From contig JAFDBA010000002.1 of the NCBI GenBank assembly GCA_019313505.1, positions 1-33,572 of the forward strand: a stretch of DNA of 33,572 nt, given 5' to 3'. Below are positions 15,475-25,313 of this stretch, in pieces. Position 1 is the stretch's first letter, and every line of letters starts with the position of its first letter. The stretch is from Deltaproteobacteria bacterium (lineage in GTDB: Bacteria > Desulfobacterota > Desulfobacteria > Desulfobacterales > UBA11574). The translations under genes were made by a program, and so were the position numbers. The notes under the pieces were generated by a model. The model did no database searches. It was not told where the DNA came from and worked only from the letters and a program-made list of their open reading frames with translations.

Positions 15475-16458
15475 ATGCACCTCCTGAAACCAATACAACT
15501 CGTTGGAATTACAGCCCTATTAATTTTAGGCATCATTGTGACCGACACCTCTTCATCCCAAAACACCATAGATGTGAGCCGCTATTTTTACAAAGGCGAT
15601 GGCAAGCTGAACCTTGTCAACGGAAAAAACAAGATCTCATTCAACGGCAGGTACCGGGGCGGCAAGGGCATGTATGATGAAAAAGCCCTCGAAGCAATTC
15701 ATCGTGTGTTTGGTGCGGAAAATGACAAACCGCTTTCCACCATATCCCTGCGGCTTATCGAATTCCTGGACTTTATAGAAGACCGTCTTCATCCGGGTGC
15801 ACAGATAAATATTGCCTCGGGATGGAGGAGCCCGAAATACAATGCCAATCTTCGTAAGAAGGGAAAACTCGCTGCAACGGCAAGTCTTCATCAGTATGGC
15901 ATGGCGGCAGACATAAAAATGAATGGAACGTCATCCAGGCACATCTGGAATTATGTTAAAAAACTCGGGTTCGGCGGAACAGGCTACTATCACGGAGAAC
16001 TCGTACATATTGATGTAGGGCCTGCACGCTCATGGAATGAGAAAACATCCGGCGTGGGTACGGATATTTCAATACACAACAAACTCATTGGGCTGGTGAC
16101 AGACTATGACATTTATCTGCCTGGAGAAATGATAGAACTAAGATTCATCCGCATGACGTCATTTCCCATCGGCGTCATACCTGAATTTGTTCTGGAGGGT
16201 GTAGAAAAGGACGATCGGTTAAAGGAGATTGCCCGTTTTAAACCGTCATTTGCATTTGCTTCCGGCAGCGAATGTCCACAGTTTTCTGATATTGGCCAGA
16301 TGATGGAAATCCGTTGGAAATTGCCGAGCGATATCTTACCCGGTCGATATAAGATCCGCGCCTCATTCTGTCAAAGGGTATGGAAAAATATGCCGCCTGA
16401 AATTTCAACCCCTGAATTCACTGTTATTCTGAATGAACGTAAACAAAATGAAAATTAA
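15475..16458 (+). CDS. Exported DUF882 / M15-like peptidase domain protein with C-terminal extension
   Basis: N-terminal hydrophobic signal; INIASGWRSPKYNANLRKKG, SLHQYGMAADI, GELVHIDVGPARSW (His/Asp zinc-site pattern). Confidence 0.82.
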   Translation: MHLLKPIQLVGITALLILGIIVTDTSSSQNTIDVSRYFYKGDGKLNLVNGKNKISFNGRYRGGKGMYDEKALEAIHRVFGAENDKPLSTISLRLIEFLDFIEDRLHPGAQINIASGWRSPKYNANLRKKGKLAATASLHQYGMAADIKMNGTSSRHIWNYVKKLGFGGTGYYHGELVHIDVGPARSWNEKTSGVGTDISIHNKLIGLVTDYDIYLPGEMIELRFIRMTSFPIGVIPEFVLEGVEKDDRLKEIARFKPSFAFASGSECPQFSDIGQMMEIRWKLPSDILPGRYKIRASFCQRVWKNMPPEISTPEFTVILNERKQNEN

Positions 16459-16688
16459 TTGATTTAATTAAATCATCAGGCTGTGCTCTTCTTTTTTCAG
16501 CCTTATGCTATCAGGAGGTCGTTTTATTACAAGGCGGTAATAAATTTATTCTATGCCATGCTGGAAAGCATAACATTCTAATATCTTAATATATAACGTC
16601 CCTGAAATCTCCTCAACTATAGGCTTAAATCGAAATTGACCTGTCAAAGATCAATTAATCGGTATCTCCTTTGCAGTACTTTTATAAC

Positions 16689-16717
16689 TTGACACCAATA
16701 TAAAATAAAAATACAAA
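16689..16717 (+). promoter_or_regulatory. Putative promoter (TTGACA-17 bp-TACAAA) upstream of the oxidoreductase cluster
   Basis: TTGACA at 16689-16694, TACAAA at 16712-16717. Confidence 0.4.
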
Positions 16718-16778
16718 GCAGCTAAATTTTTAAGATAGAGACTTTGATTACAATGTTTCTGAAATCGGATTAAATAAA

Positions 16779-17474
16779 GTGGTGCAGGTTAAGGGAATTG
16801 TAGTAATTGTAGGCAACTACGGCAGCGGAAAAACCGAAGTTGCCATAAACCTTGCCGTGAATAGAAAACGTGCGGGTCTGGACGTTCGGATAGCAGATCT
16901 TGATCTTGTTAACCCCTACTTTAGAACCAGGGAGGCAAGGAAACCACTTGCCGAACTGGGTATTGATGTGGTTCTGCCCCCGGAAAAATATCTGCAGGCT
17001 GATCTACCCATTTTAAGTCCTGTTATAGCAGGTCTAATCCGACAACCGAGCCAACTGACACTGATAGATGCAGGAGGCGATGATGTGGGCGCCACCGTGC
17101 TTGCAACCCTTGCAGATTCATTTCGGAAAAGGCGTGTGCATATGCTCCAGGTCGTTAATCCTTATCGTCCGTTTACTGATACTGTAACAGGATGTTTGAA
17201 AATGCGAAACGAGATCGAAAAGGCTTCGAAGATGACCATAAACGGGATTATCGGCAACGCAAACCTGATAGATGAAACCACAATGGAAGATATATACAAA
17301 GGATATGATTTTGTTAAAGCATTGTCTGACGAAAGCCGGTTGCCACTCGAGTTTATCACAGCACCGGTAGAGCTTTTGCCGGAAATAGATGTAGAGCGTT
17401 TTGCCTGTCCGGTCTTATCTATAGAAAGACAACTTGTTCCGCCATGGAAAAAGGCTGCCGAGTTGCGCAAATAA
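16779..17474 (+). CDS. P-loop NTPase (SIMIBI/MinD-like, CobQ/CobB-related) linked to the 2-oxoacid oxidoreductase cluster
   Basis: VVIVGNYGSGKTEVAINLAVNRKRAGLDVRIADLDLVNPYFRTREA; GTG start. Confidence 0.8.
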   Translation: MVQVKGIVVIVGNYGSGKTEVAINLAVNRKRAGLDVRIADLDLVNPYFRTREARKPLAELGIDVVLPPEKYLQADLPILSPVIAGLIRQPSQLTLIDAGGDDVGATVLATLADSFRKRRVHMLQVVNPYRPFTDTVTGCLKMRNEIEKASKMTINGIIGNANLIDETTMEDIYKGYDFVKALSDESRLPLEFITAPVELLPEIDVERFACPVLSIERQLVPPWKKAAELRK

Positions 17475-17560
17475 GTTGTTGAAAAGCTTTTAAGGTAGTA
17501 AATTTTTATACAATCGAGTTCATCATTGTTTAGATTATAGTTAAAGAGGAGTTAGAGTAT

Positions 17561-17791
17561 ATGGCATATAAACATACGATTAATAAGGACCTATGCAAAG
17601 GATGCGGACTATGTGTAGCTGTATGCCCAAAAAATGTGCTGGAAATTTCCGATCAAGTCAATTCTATGGGTTATTTCCCTGCATATCAAGCACGCCCTGA
17701 AGACTGCGTCTTCTGTACAACATGCTGCATAATGTGTCCTGATGTAGCTATAAGCATAACCAAGGTCGTTGAAGAAGAAGAGCAAGAATAA
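17561..17791 (+). CDS. korD: 4Fe-4S ferredoxin-type delta subunit of 2-oxoacid:ferredoxin oxidoreductase
   Basis: [17 protein letters not shown] and [16 protein letters not shown] dicluster motifs; followed by alpha/beta/gamma subunits. Confidence 0.9.
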   Translation: MAYKHTINKDLCKGCGLCVAVCPKNVLEISDQVNSMGYFPAYQARPEDCVFCTTCCIMCPDVAISITKVVEEEEQE

Positions 17792-17804
17792 ACGGAGGAA
17801 AAAC

Positions 17805-18872
17805 ATGGGCAAAATATTAATGAAGGGAAATGAAGCGATCGGAGAGGCCGCAATCAGGGCTGGATGCCTTAATTACTTTGCCTATCCTATTACCCCTCAA
17901 TCTGAAGTTGCAGAATACCTTTCCCGCCGCATGCCGGAAGTGGGCGGTGTGTTTTTACAAGGGGAAAGTGAAATCGCCGTCGGGAACATGCTTTTTGGTG
18001 CTGCGGGATGCGGTGCCCGGGTTTTCACCACATCATCGAGTCCCGGTATAAGCCTTATGAGTGAAGCCATCAGTTATATCTCATCTGCCCAGTGCCCGGT
18101 TGTTTTTGTTAACATTGTACGCGGCGGTCCCGGACTTGGCGGGATTCTCCCTTCCCAGGCAGATTATTTCCAAGCCACGAAAGGAGGGGGACATGGGGAT
18201 TACAGGTTGCTTGTCATGGCACCGGCAAGTGTCCAGGAAGCTGTTGAGATGGTGATGACGGCATTTCCTCTGGCTGAAAAATATCGAAACCCTGTGATGA
18301 TTCTGGGTGACGGTTTGATCGGACAGATGATGGAACCGGTTGAATTTCCGGAGCACCTCAGGACTGAACCGAGCAATAAGGATGACTGGGCCACAAACGG
18401 TATGGATACTCGCAAAAGCAACAAGCCAAATCTGGTCAAATCTTTATTTTTAAGTGCGGAACTACTGGAAGAACATAATGTAATCTTAAAAGCAAAGTAC
18501 GATCGCATGAAGCAAGAAGAGGTTCGCTACGAACCGTATAACATTGATACGGATTACCAGGCGCTTATCGTCAGCTTTGGTACCATGAGCAGAGTTTGCA
18601 GAACAGTTATTGATGATTTAAAGGCCGAAGGTTTTGAGACGGCCATGATAAGACCCCAGACGCTTTTTCCCTTTCCTGAAGAACCGATAAAGCAGGCAGC
18701 TTTAAAAGAAAGCTGTAAAATCGTTTTAAGTATCGAGTTGAACATGGGACAGATGGTTGAAGATGTAGAGCGGAGTGTTCAGGGGACACGCCCTGTTCAT
18801 TGGTATGGGAAAGCCGGTGGTGATGTACCGACACCGGAAGAAGTAATCGATGTAATCAAGTCATTTTTTTAA
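17805..18872 (+). CDS. korA: 2-oxoacid:ferredoxin oxidoreductase alpha subunit
   Basis: GNEAIGEAAIRAGCLNYFAYPITPQSEVAEYL, GESEIAVGNMLFGAAGCGARVFTTSSSPGISLM; CGGAGGA RBS before ATG 17805. Confidence 0.93.
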   Translation: MGKILMKGNEAIGEAAIRAGCLNYFAYPITPQSEVAEYLSRRMPEVGGVFLQGESEIAVGNMLFGAAGCGARVFTTSSSPGISLMSEAISYISSAQCPVVFVNIVRGGPGLGGILPSQADYFQATKGGGHGDYRLLVMAPASVQEAVEMVMTAFPLAEKYRNPVMILGDGLIGQMMEPVEFPEHLRTEPSNKDDWATNGMDTRKSNKPNLVKSLFLSAELLEEHNVILKAKYDRMKQEEVRYEPYNIDTDYQALIVSFGTMSRVCRTVIDDLKAEGFETAMIRPQTLFPFPEEPIKQAALKESCKIVLSIELNMGQMVEDVERSVQGTRPVHWYGKAGGDVPTPEEVIDVIKSFF

Positions 18873-18934
18873 AGTTTGATGTGGGATGTGAGATCTCAAG
18901 TCACAATTCACATATTGCATGAGGAGCAGATATA

Positions 18935-19687
18935 ATGGCAAAAACATTCAAAAAACCCGAAGCCCTTTCCGATCAGTCGACTCATTATTGCCCGGGTTGT
19001 ACCCACGGTATTATTCACCGCTTGGTGGCCGAAGTTATCGATGAACTGGGGATCAGGGGTCGGACCGTCGGTATTGCACCTGTGGGGTGTGCGGTTTTGG
19101 CCTATAATTATTTTACCTTCGATTTCCAGGAGGCAGCCCATGGACGGGCACCGGCAATGGCCACGGGAATAAAAAGGGTTCGCCCTGACCTGATAGTTTT
19201 TACCTATCAGGGTGACGGTGACCTGGCAAGTATCGGAATGGGAGAAATTATACATGCTGCCAACAGGGGAGAAAAGTTTACTACAATCTTTGTCAACAAC
19301 ACTGTCTATGGTATGACCGGAGGCCAGATGGCGCCCACAACATTGCAGGGCCAGCGAACCACCACCTCTCCTGCGGGACGTAATGTTGAAGAAGTCGGCA
19401 TGCCGGTTAAAATAGCCGAACTGTTATCTGCTTTAGAAACTCCTGCATATATTACGAGACAGGCCGTACTAAAGCCAAAGTACATCGTCAGGGCCAAGAA
19501 AGCCCTAAAAAAGGCCTTCCAGTATCAAATAGACGGCCGATGTTTCAGTCTGGTGGAATTTATAAGCACATGCCCTACCAACTGGGGGCTCACTCCGGTG
19601 GAGGCCATAAAGTGGGCCGAGGACAACATGCTTCCCTATTTCAAACTGGGCGAATATAAAACACCCGATGATGTTGAGGAGGACTGA
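18935..19687 (+). CDS. korB: 2-oxoacid:ferredoxin oxidoreductase beta subunit (TPP-binding)
   Basis: HYCPGCTHGIIHRLVAEVID, GDGDLASIGMGEIIHAANRGEKFTTIFVNNTVYGMTGGQMAPTT. Confidence 0.94.
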   Translation: MAKTFKKPEALSDQSTHYCPGCTHGIIHRLVAEVIDELGIRGRTVGIAPVGCAVLAYNYFTFDFQEAAHGRAPAMATGIKRVRPDLIVFTYQGDGDLASIGMGEIIHAANRGEKFTTIFVNNTVYGMTGGQMAPTTLQGQRTTTSPAGRNVEEVGMPVKIAELLSALETPAYITRQAVLKPKYIVRAKKALKKAFQYQIDGRCFSLVEFISTCPTNWGLTPVEAIKWAEDNMLPYFKLGEYKTPDDVEED

Positions 19688-20221
19688 ATGCAACGCGAAG
19701 TTATGTTTGCCGGTTTTGGAGGTCAGGGCATTCTGTTGATAGGAAATATCCTGGCACACACTGCAATGGAAGAAGGTTACGAGGTGGCGTGGGTTCCTTC
19801 TTATGGTCCTGAGATGCGTGGCGGGACCGCATATTGTCTGGTGGTTATCAGTGACAGGCCCATAGGTTCTCCGATTATCAGGAACCCTATGCATCTGGTG
19901 GCCATGAATCATCCTTCTTTGGAAAAATTTGCACCCATGGTAAAGCCAAACGGTGTTGTAGTTATCAATAGTTCATTAATCCACATTGGCTCAAACCGCG
20001 ATGATGTTGACGAACTTCTGGTACCGGCCAACGATATTGCAAACGACCTGGGTAGCATAAAAGTGGCCAATATTGTGGCCCTTGGCGCTTTTGTCGCTCG
20101 CAGCAAAATTGTCGACTTTGAAGTACTGCGCAAGTGCGTCCAAGAAAAGTTTTCTTCAAAAGAAAAGCTTATTCCAATAAATATGGCGGCTGTTGAAGAG
20201 GGGAAAAAAGCTGCCCGGTGA
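19688..20221 (+). CDS. korC: 2-oxoacid:ferredoxin oxidoreductase gamma subunit
   Basis: FAGFGGQGILLIGNILAHTAMEEGYEVAWVPSYGPEMRGGTAYCLVVISD; starts immediately after the korB stop. Confidence 0.93.
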   Translation: MQREVMFAGFGGQGILLIGNILAHTAMEEGYEVAWVPSYGPEMRGGTAYCLVVISDRPIGSPIIRNPMHLVAMNHPSLEKFAPMVKPNGVVVINSSLIHIGSNRDDVDELLVPANDIANDLGSIKVANIVALGAFVARSKIVDFEVLRKCVQEKFSSKEKLIPINMAAVEEGKKAAR

Positions 20222-20287
20222 AATAACGCACAAAACCCTAACTCAGATAAGCCGGAACCAAAAATCTTACAACTTGGCATCTAAAAT

Positions 20288-21397
20288 ATGAAGTTATCTG
20301 TTCCCGATTATATTTTATCAATAAAACCGTATACTCCCGGGAAACCCTTAGAAGAGCTTGAAAGGGAATATGGTATCTCTGATTCCATAAAACTCGCTTC
20401 TAATGAAAACCCTCTGGGTCCGTCTCCCATGGCTGTGAAGGCCATCAAAAACGCCATTGGAAAACTGAACAGGTATCCTGACGGAAGCGGTCATGACCTT
20501 ATCCAAAAAATTTCTAAACATCTCGGTTTATCACCACAGAACATTGTCTTGGGAAACGGTTCCGATGAAATTATAAGCATGCTTGCCTGTGGACTGCTTC
20601 AGCCGGGTGATGAGGCAATTCTTCCACATCCTTCCTTTCTAATGTATGAAATAATGATTCGCAGCGCCGGTGTAACACCGGTCTTTGTCCCTTTAAAGTC
20701 ACTTTCAATCGATTTGGAAGGAATAAAAGAAAGGATTACACCAAGAACCCGCATGGTTTTCCTGTGCAATCCAAACAATCCCACCGGAACGATTATTTTA
20801 AAAAAAGATTTTGAAAATTTTCTGAAAAAGATTCCACCAGAAGTGATTGTGGTGGTGGATGAGGCGTATATTGAATTTGTGCGTGATCAAAACTGTGCTA
20901 AAAGCATTGAATATCTTGATAATGACAGACCTTTGGTTACACTTAGAACCTTTTCCAAAGTTTATGGCCTGGCCGGGCTTCGTATCGGATATGGCGTTAT
21001 GCCGGATGAAATAGCAAATCTGTTGAACAGGATCAGGCTGCCGTTCAATACCAATTCCCTGGCTCAGACAGGCGCATGTGCGGCGCTTGAAGACGATGTT
21101 TTTCTTGCAGAGGTCATAACACTCATACATCAAGGTCTCGATTTTTTATATGATTCACTGGACAGGTTGGGAGTAAAATACTTTCCAACACAGACGAATT
21201 TTTTTCTGATAGACGTTTGCAAAGACGCCGATGAAATTTATGAAAGTATGCTCAGGCAGGGTGTTATTGTAAGGTCAATGAGATCGTATGGATATCCTAA
21301 TTATATCAGAATCAATGTCGGACTTCATGAAGAGAATGTTAAGTTTATTAAAGCGTTTGAAAAAAGCCTGACCCGGACAAACCGGAAAAGTGACTAA
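20288..21397 (+). CDS. hisC: Histidinol-phosphate aminotransferase
   Basis: IKLASNENPLGPSP, NGSDEIISML, VVVDEAYIEF, RTFSKVYGLAGLRIGYG (PLP lysine), FPTQTNFFLI. Confidence 0.93.
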   Translation: MKLSVPDYILSIKPYTPGKPLEELEREYGISDSIKLASNENPLGPSPMAVKAIKNAIGKLNRYPDGSGHDLIQKISKHLGLSPQNIVLGNGSDEIISMLACGLLQPGDEAILPHPSFLMYEIMIRSAGVTPVFVPLKSLSIDLEGIKERITPRTRMVFLCNPNNPTGTIILKKDFENFLKKIPPEVIVVVDEAYIEFVRDQNCAKSIEYLDNDRPLVTLRTFSKVYGLAGLRIGYGVMPDEIANLLNRIRLPFNTNSLAQTGACAALEDDVFLAEVITLIHQGLDFLYDSLDRLGVKYFPTQTNFFLIDVCKDADEIYESMLRQGVIVRSMRSYGYPNYIRINVGLHEENVKFIKAFEKSLTRTNRKSD

Positions 21398-21415
21398 ATT
21401 GGGCTAAATTTGATG
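21375..21415. repeat. Dispersed repeat GGACAAACCGGAAAAGTGACTAAATTGGGCTAAATTTGATG overlapping the hisC 3' end
   Basis: Aligns with 31052-31093 with a few substitutions and single-base gaps. Confidence 0.6.
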
Positions 21416-21474
21416 TTCGCCTTGGGCGCGGCTAATTTATCAACCAGAAATCAGTAACGAGCATTGTTCCGACT

Positions 21475-22149
21475 TTGAAACGTCTTATTATTACCATAGA
21501 TGGTCCATCAGGGGCTGGCAAGACAACGGTAAGCAAGATACTGGCCGGTCGTCTGGAATACAGATATATTGATACTGGTGCTCTTTACAGAGGTGTCGCC
21601 CTGGAAGCGATATCAGCGGACATAAATCCAGATGACGACGCAGGTCTTGAAAATATATGCAGCTCTCTGAAAATGAAATTCGTGTACGGTGAAAAAGGGT
21701 TGCGCCTTATATCAAATGATTCGAATATCACGGATAAAATTCGGACGCCTGAAATATCGATGTTTGCCTCGGCAGCTTCTGCAAGACCGGTTGTAAGAAA
21801 TTTCCTTTTGGAATTACAAAGAGAACTGGGCAGGGAAAAAGGCGTTGTGTTTGAGGGGCGTGACATGGGTACTGTGGTGTTCCCTGATGCTGATGTGAAG
21901 TTTTATCTGGATGCATCACACAAAACCAGGTCGCTAAGACGATACCAGGAATTAGAATCGGAAACTTCTCAAACATTAAAGAGCGTGGAAAAGGATATCA
22001 AACGCCGGGACAAAAATGACAGTGCCCGGGATATAGCGCCCTTAAAGGCCGCAGAAGATGCCGTTATAATAGATTCCACCCATCTTTCTGTTCATGATGT
22101 TGTTGACCGGATGATGAGTGTTATTGGGAATATGCGTTACATAAAATAA
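21475..22149 (+). CDS. cmk: Cytidylate kinase
   Basis: IITIDGPSGAGKTTVSKILAGRLEYRYIDTGALYRGVAL, VFEGRDMGTVVFPDADVKFYLDAS, KRRDKNDSARDIAPLK; TTG start. Confidence 0.94.
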   Translation: MKRLIITIDGPSGAGKTTVSKILAGRLEYRYIDTGALYRGVALEAISADINPDDDAGLENICSSLKMKFVYGEKGLRLISNDSNITDKIRTPEISMFASAASARPVVRNFLLELQRELGREKGVVFEGRDMGTVVFPDADVKFYLDASHKTRSLRRYQELESETSQTLKSVEKDIKRRDKNDSARDIAPLKAAEDAVIIDSTHLSVHDVVDRMMSVIGNMRYIK

Positions 22150-22224
22150 TCATTGTTTTTTAATAATTACTCTGATATCAGAACCGGTTATACAAAAAAA
22201 ATAGACTAGGGGGTATTTTGTTTA

Positions 22225-24327
22225 ATGGAAAATTTTAAAAAAACCGATTCAACCAAAGATTTAGGCTTCAACACTTTGTCTGATAAGCCTGTTGAAGAGC
22301 AATTAGATGAAGCAGGTATTGAGGAAAAAGAGATATTGAAAACCGATACGCCTGTTGAAGAGCAATCAGATGAAGCAGGTATTGAGGAAAAAGAGATATT
22401 GAAAACCGATACGCCTGTTGAAGATGCATTGTCCGATGATGTACAGCATGAGAGTGACGGTCCGGTAGAAGTTCAGAAACCAGATGACGTTCCGGCGGAA
22501 GTCCAGGAAACAGATGAGACGCCGGCGGAAATCCGGGAAGCAGATGACATTTCGGAACCTGTTCAGAAACCGAGTGAAGAATCAGAGTCTGTTCAAGAAA
22601 CGAGTGTCGGCCTGGAAGAAGTTAAAAAACCTGCTGAAGATATGGAAAGCTTGATGGATATGTACGAAGAAAGCTTCAAGCGTTTCACTGAAGGGTCGGT
22701 TGTTACCGGCCGGATAATTTCAGTTGATAAGGGTTATGTGCTAGTTGACATCGGGTACAAATCAGAAGGACAGATACGCATTCAAGAATTCACGGATGAA
22801 GATGGAAATTTAAACGCCAATATCGGTGATACGGTTGAGGTTATGGTGGAATGGTGGGATGAAGAAGAAGAACGTGTTATCCTTTCCAAAGAAAAGGCAG
22901 CCAAGGTCAAAGTATGGGAAGATATTAAAAAATGTTACGACGCAGAAAAGACAGTTGATGGCGTTATTATAAATCGTGTCAAGGGCGGTTTTTCCGTGGA
23001 TATAGGTGTCCAGGCCTTTTTGCCCGGTTCACAGGCCGATTTGCGTCCCATCCGCAAGCTCGATGAGATGGTCGGACAGACATTTACTTTCAAGATCCTA
23101 AAATATAACCGAAAACGGAGCAATATCGTTTTATCAAGAAGGGCTGTTCTTGAAGAGGAGCGCAGCACTATCCGAACTTCAACGTTAGCTTCCATCCACG
23201 ATGGTAAAGTTGTTGAGGGTATCATAAAGAATATCACGGAGTATGGTGTGTTTGTTGATCTTGGTGGCGTGGACGGTCTGCTCCATATTACAGATATTTC
23301 ATGGGGACGAGTGAAACACCCTTCAGAACTCTTTTCAGTAGGTGATGAGATAACTGTAAAGATCCTCAATCTTGACCTTGAAAAGGAGAGAGTTTCATTG
23401 GGCAAGAAACAACTTACCGAGGACCCCTGGTTAACCGCTTCAGAAAAGTATCCTGTGGGTTCCCGTATTATTGGAAAGGTTGTCAGTTTGACAGATTATG
23501 GCGCATTCATTGAATTGGAAGAAGGTATTGAAGGGCTGATTCATGTTTCTGAAATGTCATGGACCCGAAAGATTCGTCATCCTTCCAAAGTTGTTTCTTC
23601 GGGTGATGAAGTTGAGGCTGTTGTGCTTGACATCAGGCCTGAAAACAGACGGATTTCCCTTGGCATGAAGCAGGTTGTTCCGAATCCATGGGACGTCATT
23701 AGTGAAAAGTATCCGGTAGGTACGACTATTGAAGGTAAGATCAAGAATATCACCGATTTCGGTCTTTTTATCGGCATCGGTGAAGGAATCGACGGCCTTG
23801 TTCATATTTCCGATATCTCCTGGACCAAACGGATAAAACATCCATCAGAATTATATAAGAAAAATGATGTGATTCAGGCCATAGTTCTTGATATTGAGAA
23901 AAATCAAGAAAGGTTTTCTTTAGGGATAAAACAGTTGCATACGGACCCATGGAAAACTGTGGGCGAGCGGTATGAAGTCGGAAAAGAGATAACAGGTACT
24001 GTGACTAACCTTACAGATTTCGGGGTTTTTGTGGAACTCGAAGAAGGTATAGAAGGACTTGTGCATGTGTCTGAAATCAGCAATGAAAAGGTGAAAACCC
24101 CCATCGGCAGATTTAACGTAGCCGATGTCATCACCGCCAAAGTTATGAATATCAACAGCGTGGAAAGACGGATCGGCCTTTCGATCAAGCGACTTGAAAT
24201 TGAGGATGAGCAGAGCTTGCTGACCGAGTATGTCAATAACGTGGGACCCGCGACTTCAACCTTTGGAGAAATTTTACGTGAAAACCTTCAGGAAAAGTTA
24301 AATGATAATGATTCCGATGATAATTAA
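22225..24327 (+). CDS. rpsA: Ribosomal protein S1 with an acidic repetitive N-terminal extension
   Basis: Successive S1 domains (GVFVDLGGVDGLLHITDISW, GAFIELEEGIEGLIHVSEMSW, GLFIGIGEGIDGLVHISDISW, GVFVELEEGIEGLVHVSEIS). The extension contains PVEEQ(L/S)DEAGIEEKEILKTDT x2. Confidence 0.94.
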   Translation: MENFKKTDSTKDLGFNTLSDKPVEEQLDEAGIEEKEILKTDTPVEEQSDEAGIEEKEILKTDTPVEDALSDDVQHESDGPVEVQKPDDVPAEVQETDETPAEIREADDISEPVQKPSEESESVQETSVGLEEVKKPAEDMESLMDMYEESFKRFTEGSVVTGRIISVDKGYVLVDIGYKSEGQIRIQEFTDEDGNLNANIGDTVEVMVEWWDEEEERVILSKEKAAKVKVWEDIKKCYDAEKTVDGVIINRVKGGFSVDIGVQAFLPGSQADLRPIRKLDEMVGQTFTFKILKYNRKRSNIVLSRRAVLEEERSTIRTSTLASIHDGKVVEGIIKNITEYGVFVDLGGVDGLLHITDISWGRVKHPSELFSVGDEITVKILNLDLEKERVSLGKKQLTEDPWLTASEKYPVGSRIIGKVVSLTDYGAFIELEEGIEGLIHVSEMSWTRKIRHPSKVVSSGDEVEAVVLDIRPENRRISLGMKQVVPNPWDVISEKYPVGTTIEGKIKNITDFGLFIGIGEGIDGLVHISDISWTKRIKHPSELYKKNDVIQAIVLDIEKNQERFSLGIKQLHTDPWKTVGERYEVGKEITGTVTNLTDFGVFVELEEGIEGLVHVSEISNEKVKTPIGRFNVADVITAKVMNINSVERRIGLSIKRLEIEDEQSLLTEYVNNVGPATSTFGEILRENLQEKLNDNDSDDN
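22288..22413 (+). repeat. 63-bp tandem duplication inside rpsA (2 copies, 1 mismatch)
   Basis: CCTGTTGAAGAGCAAT[T/C]AGATGAAGCAGGTATTGAGGAAAAAGAGATATTGAAAACCGATACG at 22288-22350 and 22351-22413, followed by CCTGTTGAAGA of a third partial unit. Confidence 0.95.
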
Positions 24328-24344
24328 CAGCTAATAACAACACT

Positions 24345-25244
24345 ATGTTTTCTCGCAGACATCCATATCTTTTTTTTATCCTGACCTTTTCATCTGTTGT
24401 TGCGACAGCAATGATAGTGATGGTTCTTCTTTTTGTCCTCGGCACAAGAAATGCTGAATTTGAATTCGGAGAGAAAGTCGGTATCATAGAGATCAAAGGT
24501 ATTATTGCGGAGTCTAAAAATGTAATCCATAACATAAAACGCTTCCGGGAGGATGATTCCGTCAAAGCGATCGTGATCCGTATCGATTCTCCCGGTGGCG
24601 CCGTTGGTCCTTCACAGGAAATCTTCAGGGAGATCAGAAAGACTTCGAAATCCAAGAAAGTTGTGGCTTCCATGGGTACAATTGCTGCTTCCGGAGGCTA
24701 TTACATTGCTGCAGGGGCAGATGGAATTGTTGCCAATCCAGGGACAATAACCGGTAGCATTGGCGTTATCATGGGGTTTACTAATTATCAGGAACTGCTT
24801 GATAAAATCGGATTGGTTCCCATTGTGATCAAAAGTGGTAAATACAAGGATATCGGATCTCCGGTTCGAAAGATGAAGCCTGAAGAAAAGAGAATCCTTA
24901 AAGATTTTGCAAGAAAAATCCACAGACAATTTATTCAAGATATTGTTGAAGGCAGAACGATGGATAGGGCCAAGGTGGAATCTCTTGCTGACGGACGTAT
25001 CTTTACCGGAGAAGAATCAAAAAAACTTGGTCTGGTAGACCGGATCGGAAATTTTGAAGATGCCGTTGAATGGGCCGGCCGTTTGGGTGGTATTAAGGGA
25101 AAAATCTCCACGGTTTATGCCCGGGAGAAAAAATTTCCACTTTTAAGATATATTACGGATTCATCTGCTAAAGCGTTATTAAATCGAATCACGGATCCAT
25201 CTTTGTCTGCAAATTATCTATATACACCGGAAAAAGACCTCTAA
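24345..25244 (+). CDS. sppA: Signal peptide peptidase SppA (S49 family)
   Basis: N-terminal TM; VIRIDSPGGAVGPSQEIFREI, GTIAASGGYYIAAGADGIVANPGTITGSIGVIM catalytic Ser region, later Lys region. Confidence 0.93.
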   Translation: MFSRRHPYLFFILTFSSVVATAMIVMVLLFVLGTRNAEFEFGEKVGIIEIKGIIAESKNVIHNIKRFREDDSVKAIVIRIDSPGGAVGPSQEIFREIRKTSKSKKVVASMGTIAASGGYYIAAGADGIVANPGTITGSIGVIMGFTNYQELLDKIGLVPIVIKSGKYKDIGSPVRKMKPEEKRILKDFARKIHRQFIQDIVEGRTMDRAKVESLADGRIFTGEESKKLGLVDRIGNFEDAVEWAGRLGGIKGKISTVYAREKKFPLLRYITDSSAKALLNRITDPSLSANYLYTPEKDL

Positions 25245-25313
25245 CCCGATCTAATAATCAATAATTAATTGTTGACTATTAACCATTATTTATTTAACCA
25301 CAAGCCTCCTTTG

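Noticed and set aside
22288-22413. Tandem repeat considered as a CRISPR-like array
   Set aside because: Only two adjacent copies with no spacers, in frame within rpsA; no cas genes in the window.
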